From: Atriophallophorus winterbourni
Taxonomy: Eukaryota > Platyhelminthes > Trematoda > Plagiorchiida > Microphallidae
DNA length: 64,000 nt
NCBI GenBank assembly: GCA_013407085.1
Contig: JACCGJ010005875.1
Location: 17,835-81,834 of the forward strand
Reading direction: 5' to 3'
Each line of letters begins with the position of its first letter. Position 1 is the stretch's first letter. Positions 59,660-64,000 of the stretch are shown one piece after another. A program made the translations under genes and the position numbers. Under the pieces are notes generated by a model that was not told the DNA's origin, did not search any database, and saw nothing but the letters and a program-made list of their open reading frames with translations.

Positions 59660-62600
59660 AGGCGTGTAACATTGATCAATGTACATTTTTAATCCTATTC
59701 GTCACAAGCATATTAGAATCCGTGAAGAATTCTAATAGCTAAATTTGATTTAGTATGAGTGCTTTGGTTTCCAGCATGGTGTTTTTATCATGTTTATGTT
59801 AATAAGACCCTTTTAATTCAACACAAGTACCGACAATTAGTTGATAATTTTTTATCGCACACTTAAAAATTATAATTGTTTATATTTCTTTTACGATTGC
59901 TAAAGGAATATATTTTGAAATATAATAATATAATATATTCAGGTATTCGATTTCGAATTATTTGTTGTTGAAAGGTCAGCGAAAATTTATACCGATAATT
60001 GTTTGCTAACTCCCACATACATTACTATATTCAAAATATTAGGAGACCTTGTAAGTACACCTAAAATCATAAAGACAATTTTTCGTAAATTGTACGGATT
60101 CCCATGTTGCCTGTTTGCACAACATTAATAAATGGCGGTAAATACAAAGACAAATTCAGAAAATATCAAATTAACTTACTCAAATTGATCAAAATTCCGA
60201 TTACGCATGAAAAAATCCACGACGCCATTCGAGAAATTGAACTTGGCTCCCGTAGTGTTGGGAACAATGAAATGTGTGTGTTCGGCAAAGGTCACACAGC
60301 GATTAATTGATTCTTTTCAGCTAATTAGACTGCCAGTTGATACCATTCACGTTTAACAAGTGTTTATCGAACCAAAAGCGGAAATCTGGAATGTAAATAA
60401 TTAATGTTGGTTTATCAAATAATACGTTGGCCTAATTGCTCTCAGATGTTCGACGATAAGTTAGCTTGAATAGGTTATGTCAAACAATGAATGTTCTCGT
60501 GTTCAAAGTAAGACTTTACTGAATAGTTTAGGCTTGGGCCGGAGTAATTTGTTATTATACAATTGAAAGCTAACTGCTCAGTGCACCTTTACTTACAAGT
60601 GTTGAATCTAATTGGATTTATTCGTCAGACAGGTGACAAAATAATGCAACTTATTTTCAATAAAACTCTGAATTTGTTGCTAACATTCCAATATTAATTG
60701 TGAGCAAGAACATCTATCGGTTTTTAAGGGTCTTGAGCGCTCGAACGAGATGCAGTCTGTGATTCTCAATTTGAAAAAGGTGGTTCGGTGCTGGAACTAT
60801 ATGAGACAATGGCTTTCGTGTATAAATTTCGTTATTACAAAAACAGCATGTTTTCACTCTTATGGAACATATAAGCATAAAAATTTGGTTAGTTTCGAGT
60901 TCTAACTACTAATAAAAGCCTGTTTTGGGAATCGTACCATGCTTTATTCAGGTTTTATCATTATTTGCTCGCTGACTGAGAAGCAATAGGCTATATATAC
61001 CATTAATTCGACGTTTAACTAATATCTCAAATACGCCGTCAAATCTTTTTCATCGTGAACTTTACTGCGCTACTTTTCACGTTCATAATTTTAGGGACAT
61101 TTTCATAAAATAATAGAACCAGATTGTTTCTAATCGATGATTATTATATATTACTCATGTGAATGTGGGGATAAAACACAACACAGAAAAGATCTATTAC
61201 GATTGTGTTCTTTATTGGTGCACGAAATATTAGAGGTTAGCGCTGGGTTAACTTAGCTGTTGGCCAGCCAGCGATTTCTCTTACGTGAAGCAGAGCAACA
61301 CATCTACGTTTATCATGAGATGGCCTTGCCTGATTATGGATTTTATTGAGAAGCAAAAACGTGGTTTCTTATTAGCAACCATTGGTTGGCCGTAGTTTGA
61401 ATTCAAGCTTGTTCATGTATCTTAGTTAACTTCTAGTTAACTTCGCCCAACTCAACTATTTTTCACCTCTTCATACTTGATTTCAAAAGTACAACGTCCA
61501 CCTAATCGTATTTATTCATAAGCAGTGCAGACCCATTTATACGCATGTGATTCACAAATCAGTATAGTTTATTTGACGCCAAAATGTTTCTCTTTGGAAA
61601 ACTCATTTGAGAAGTTTCAAAACATGTGAAAATAATTACTTTAAATAAAGTCGGAATTCTCACGTCAAAGTTATTAATGTCGACTTAGAAATTCTCCAGT
61701 GGTTAACATTTGTCATTACACAACAACCGTGAACAACGAATGTGGAATCCAAAACGATTGCATGTCGGAATTGAATGTGTGGTTTTATCGTGTCTTCAGG
61801 AAGTCAGGCGACAACACTACCAGTTGGTGTGATGCTAGATGTCAAAAATTGTGGCTGAACTATTACTGTAGTTGAAGTTTCAAATATTCTTCAGATAATC
61901 GTCAATTCCCATTTTACAAAAGTGGATTGTGAAGAACTACGTATTAATAGATGACACATTTTTGATGGAACACTTAACACTGCAAGTAGATTTTGTTGTC
62001 GCCACAAATCGATAAAACTTTTAGATTGTTTAGCCTTTCAGCGACCTGCCACTCACAAACTTAAGTTATGAATGATTACCAGGCTCGATAATCTTTTGTA
62101 ATTGAATTTTTCTCTTGTGTTTGATAGATGGGAGTATGCTAGTGGTAAAATCAATTATATTCGCTGTGTGAAATGGCTTCAAAACAATATTTCAATGCTT
62201 TTGTCACATTTTTATTGTCCATGATCGTAGATGAAATATCATGTAAAATACACACACAAATTTTAGGATGTTGATATTATACTCAAAACACCACCGTTAA
62301 TTGAATGCCAACAGCGACCTACAATAAGCCAGAATTCATCGTGCGCAAGTAATAGAATTAACATTCGTCAATTATATCTACTTAATTAAATAACACTCCC
62401 CATTCGTGAACCAAATACAGATTTACGGTCATCGAACAGCAATCGATAATAACGAAAGTTTTGTATAATTGAAGTAGCATTAATTCACAAATTACTCATG
62501 TGCAATGATGACGTTTCTTTGCTTCTAAAATTATGATCAATGAATCTCGCATAATAAAGGAAATTCATTCACGTTTATCGTAGCTCAAGTTAAGGTGAGG

Positions 62601-62690
62601 TACCTGTAAAGTAATGGAGCGGTTTTTTAACATATATTTAGGAAAGAAATTTGTGTGCAACCGGTTAGAGCATTTTCTTATAACGTTTCA
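59660..62690. other. Unassigned, 3 kb
   Basis: AT-rich. A short plus-strand frame near 60104-60310 has no recognised domain. No repeats identified. Confidence 0.4.
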
Positions 62691-62694
62691 CTTC

Positions 62695-62990
62695 TTGTCC
62701 TTGTTGTCCTCTTTCGGTCAATTTCAATCATGAATCTATATCGCGAAGGCATGAGTGATTCATGCTTCACGGCTTTCGAATGAGTAAACAATCTCATTCG
62801 GGGTGAACAAACGCTCCCGCAGTGCTCAAAGCATTACGCATTCCGATCAGCGGCTGTTTCCCGATGTCAACGTTGATCTATGTTTAGCAACCGCGAGCAA
62901 CATCTGCTCTTCACCAGCTTGTAACTGAACTGAATAGAGCTAGCGATCATTGAACACCTAGGTACATTTTTCGACTCAGTTTGAACGAAA
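62695..62990 (-). mobile_element. RTE-like LINE 3' end, decayed
   Basis: GTCCTTGTTGTCCTCTTTCG, GGTCAATTTCAATCATGAAT and CATGCTTCACGGCTTTCGAA give the reverse complement of the family's 3' end at 48040-48110. The zinc-finger part (to about 62860) is degraded, and the boundary on the right is uncertain. Confidence 0.6.
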
Positions 62991-64000
62991 CATGAGTATT
63001 ATCGTATTGATATATTCAAACTATCACTGAAAATGACCGCATCGTTACCATTGATGAGATTTCAAAACATGTTAACGATATTGTTCTCATCCATGATTGA
63101 ATTTTACCAGTTAAAATCACAATGCTGTTGATTAAAAGGTGTACCAGGCTCAGAGGTGCATGATTGATGGTCTCGTTTTTTTTATTAAAAAAATCCTGAA
63201 GCAAACATTAATTAATAATAAATAATTGATGGCAATTTGATGAAGTTATATTTTAAACAATTTCATTGAAATAATTTTTAGGTTCAAACGATTTCGCAAG
63301 TAAAATGTTAGCTGATTTTCGGGTCTGCTTACTGGCATATTTTGAACAACGTTGTTATAAGAGCGCTTGTCAAAGTGACATATTTGCTGTGATCTACTTG
63401 GAAAACTTCATGCCAGGTGAGTGGACTAATTTTGATGTGAGGCGTAATTAGATTTCAACATTGGGATATTGATCTCTTTGAACTTGATCGATAAATTAAA
63501 CAAGGTCGAACGAAACGAGTAGAGAGCATTAATGTATATTACACAGGACATGCACGTAATATACGGCTAATCTTGAACAGTCCATGAGTATAGAACATAT
63601 TTGAAGGATTACAAGATTGCTCCCAAACAGGTAGCATCATCTATTCAATCTTTTCAAAAATTTTCTGCAAAGGACAATTTTGAACACATTTTTAAGAATG
63701 TATCTATCTTTTGGGAGAATTTTGGTAATGGGTGGTGAAATGTTTACATACAATTTTAAGAATTCATGGTGACAGCAGACTTTAGATCCACAAACAAGCA
63801 ACGTACAATGTAATCAAATATTAATAAAATTTCAATTACAAATTTCGGCAATTCAGAAGAATAATGTTGATACCAGAACAAAGCCAACAGTTCCTGGACA
63901 CAATATTGGTTAATTTCACTCGAACGTATTCAAATATCTTGTCAGGTAAAAATGTCGGAAATAGTGTATACATTTCTACTTGTTTGATCTTATTTAATTC
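62991..64000. other. Unassigned right edge
   Basis: AT-rich sequence without recognised gene or repeat. Confidence 0.4.

Larger units (their letters stand above)
58615..59660. repeat. Cluster of ribozyme repeats of both subfamilies, both strands
   Basis: In order: a decayed B relic on plus (about 58617-58670, CACATGAAGATGGCAAACAGCC), a subfamily A unit on plus (58800-58985) with an intact core, then a subfamily B tandem pair on minus (about 59220-59655) whose cores lie 241 bases apart (59262 and 59503). Of the B pair, the left core is mutated and the right one intact. Confidence 0.8.

Overview
The window is AT-rich eukaryotic DNA with interrupted genes, GT-AG introns from under 100 bases to over 8 kb, and many broken retrotransposons. 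Three things suggest a flatworm, most likely a digenean of the schistosome type: CR1-like and RTE-like LINE remains whose reading frames resemble flatworm elements, many copies of a short repeat carrying a hammerhead ribozyme (as in the schistosome Sm-alpha repeat), and the base composition. The species was not identified; this placement is inference.

The left half (746-33804, minus strand) holds one recognisable gene. Fifteen coding exons were joined by splice sites and reading phase into one open frame of 1242 codons. It encodes a signal peptide, a long N-terminal linker, nine immunoglobulin-like domains and the start of a fibronectin type III domain. This is the architecture of the nephrin / Sticks-and-stones / Hibris / SYG-2 family of surface adhesion receptors. 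The rest of the FN3 domain, the membrane segment and the cytoplasmic tail would lie to the left of base 1. The seventh Ig-like domain has no cysteine and sits where vertebrate nephrin has its spacer.

The introns and the 30 kb upstream of the start codon hold no other convincing host gene. They contain LINE fragments (endonuclease, reverse transcriptase and C-terminal pieces), one probable Gypsy integrase scrap, and a family of about 240-bp repeats with hammerhead ribozymes.

The most interesting system is this ribozyme repeat. Two diverged subfamilies are visible: A, period about 239, core CTGATGA; and B, period 241-243, core CTGACGA. Both occur as tandem dimers or short arrays on both strands. 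At least three copies have complete cores with paired stems (39259, 58919, 59476), and two more in a tandem array next to an assembly gap (2881, 3124) are nearly complete. The array is flanked by about 0.8-kb direct repeats inside the nephrin-like gene.
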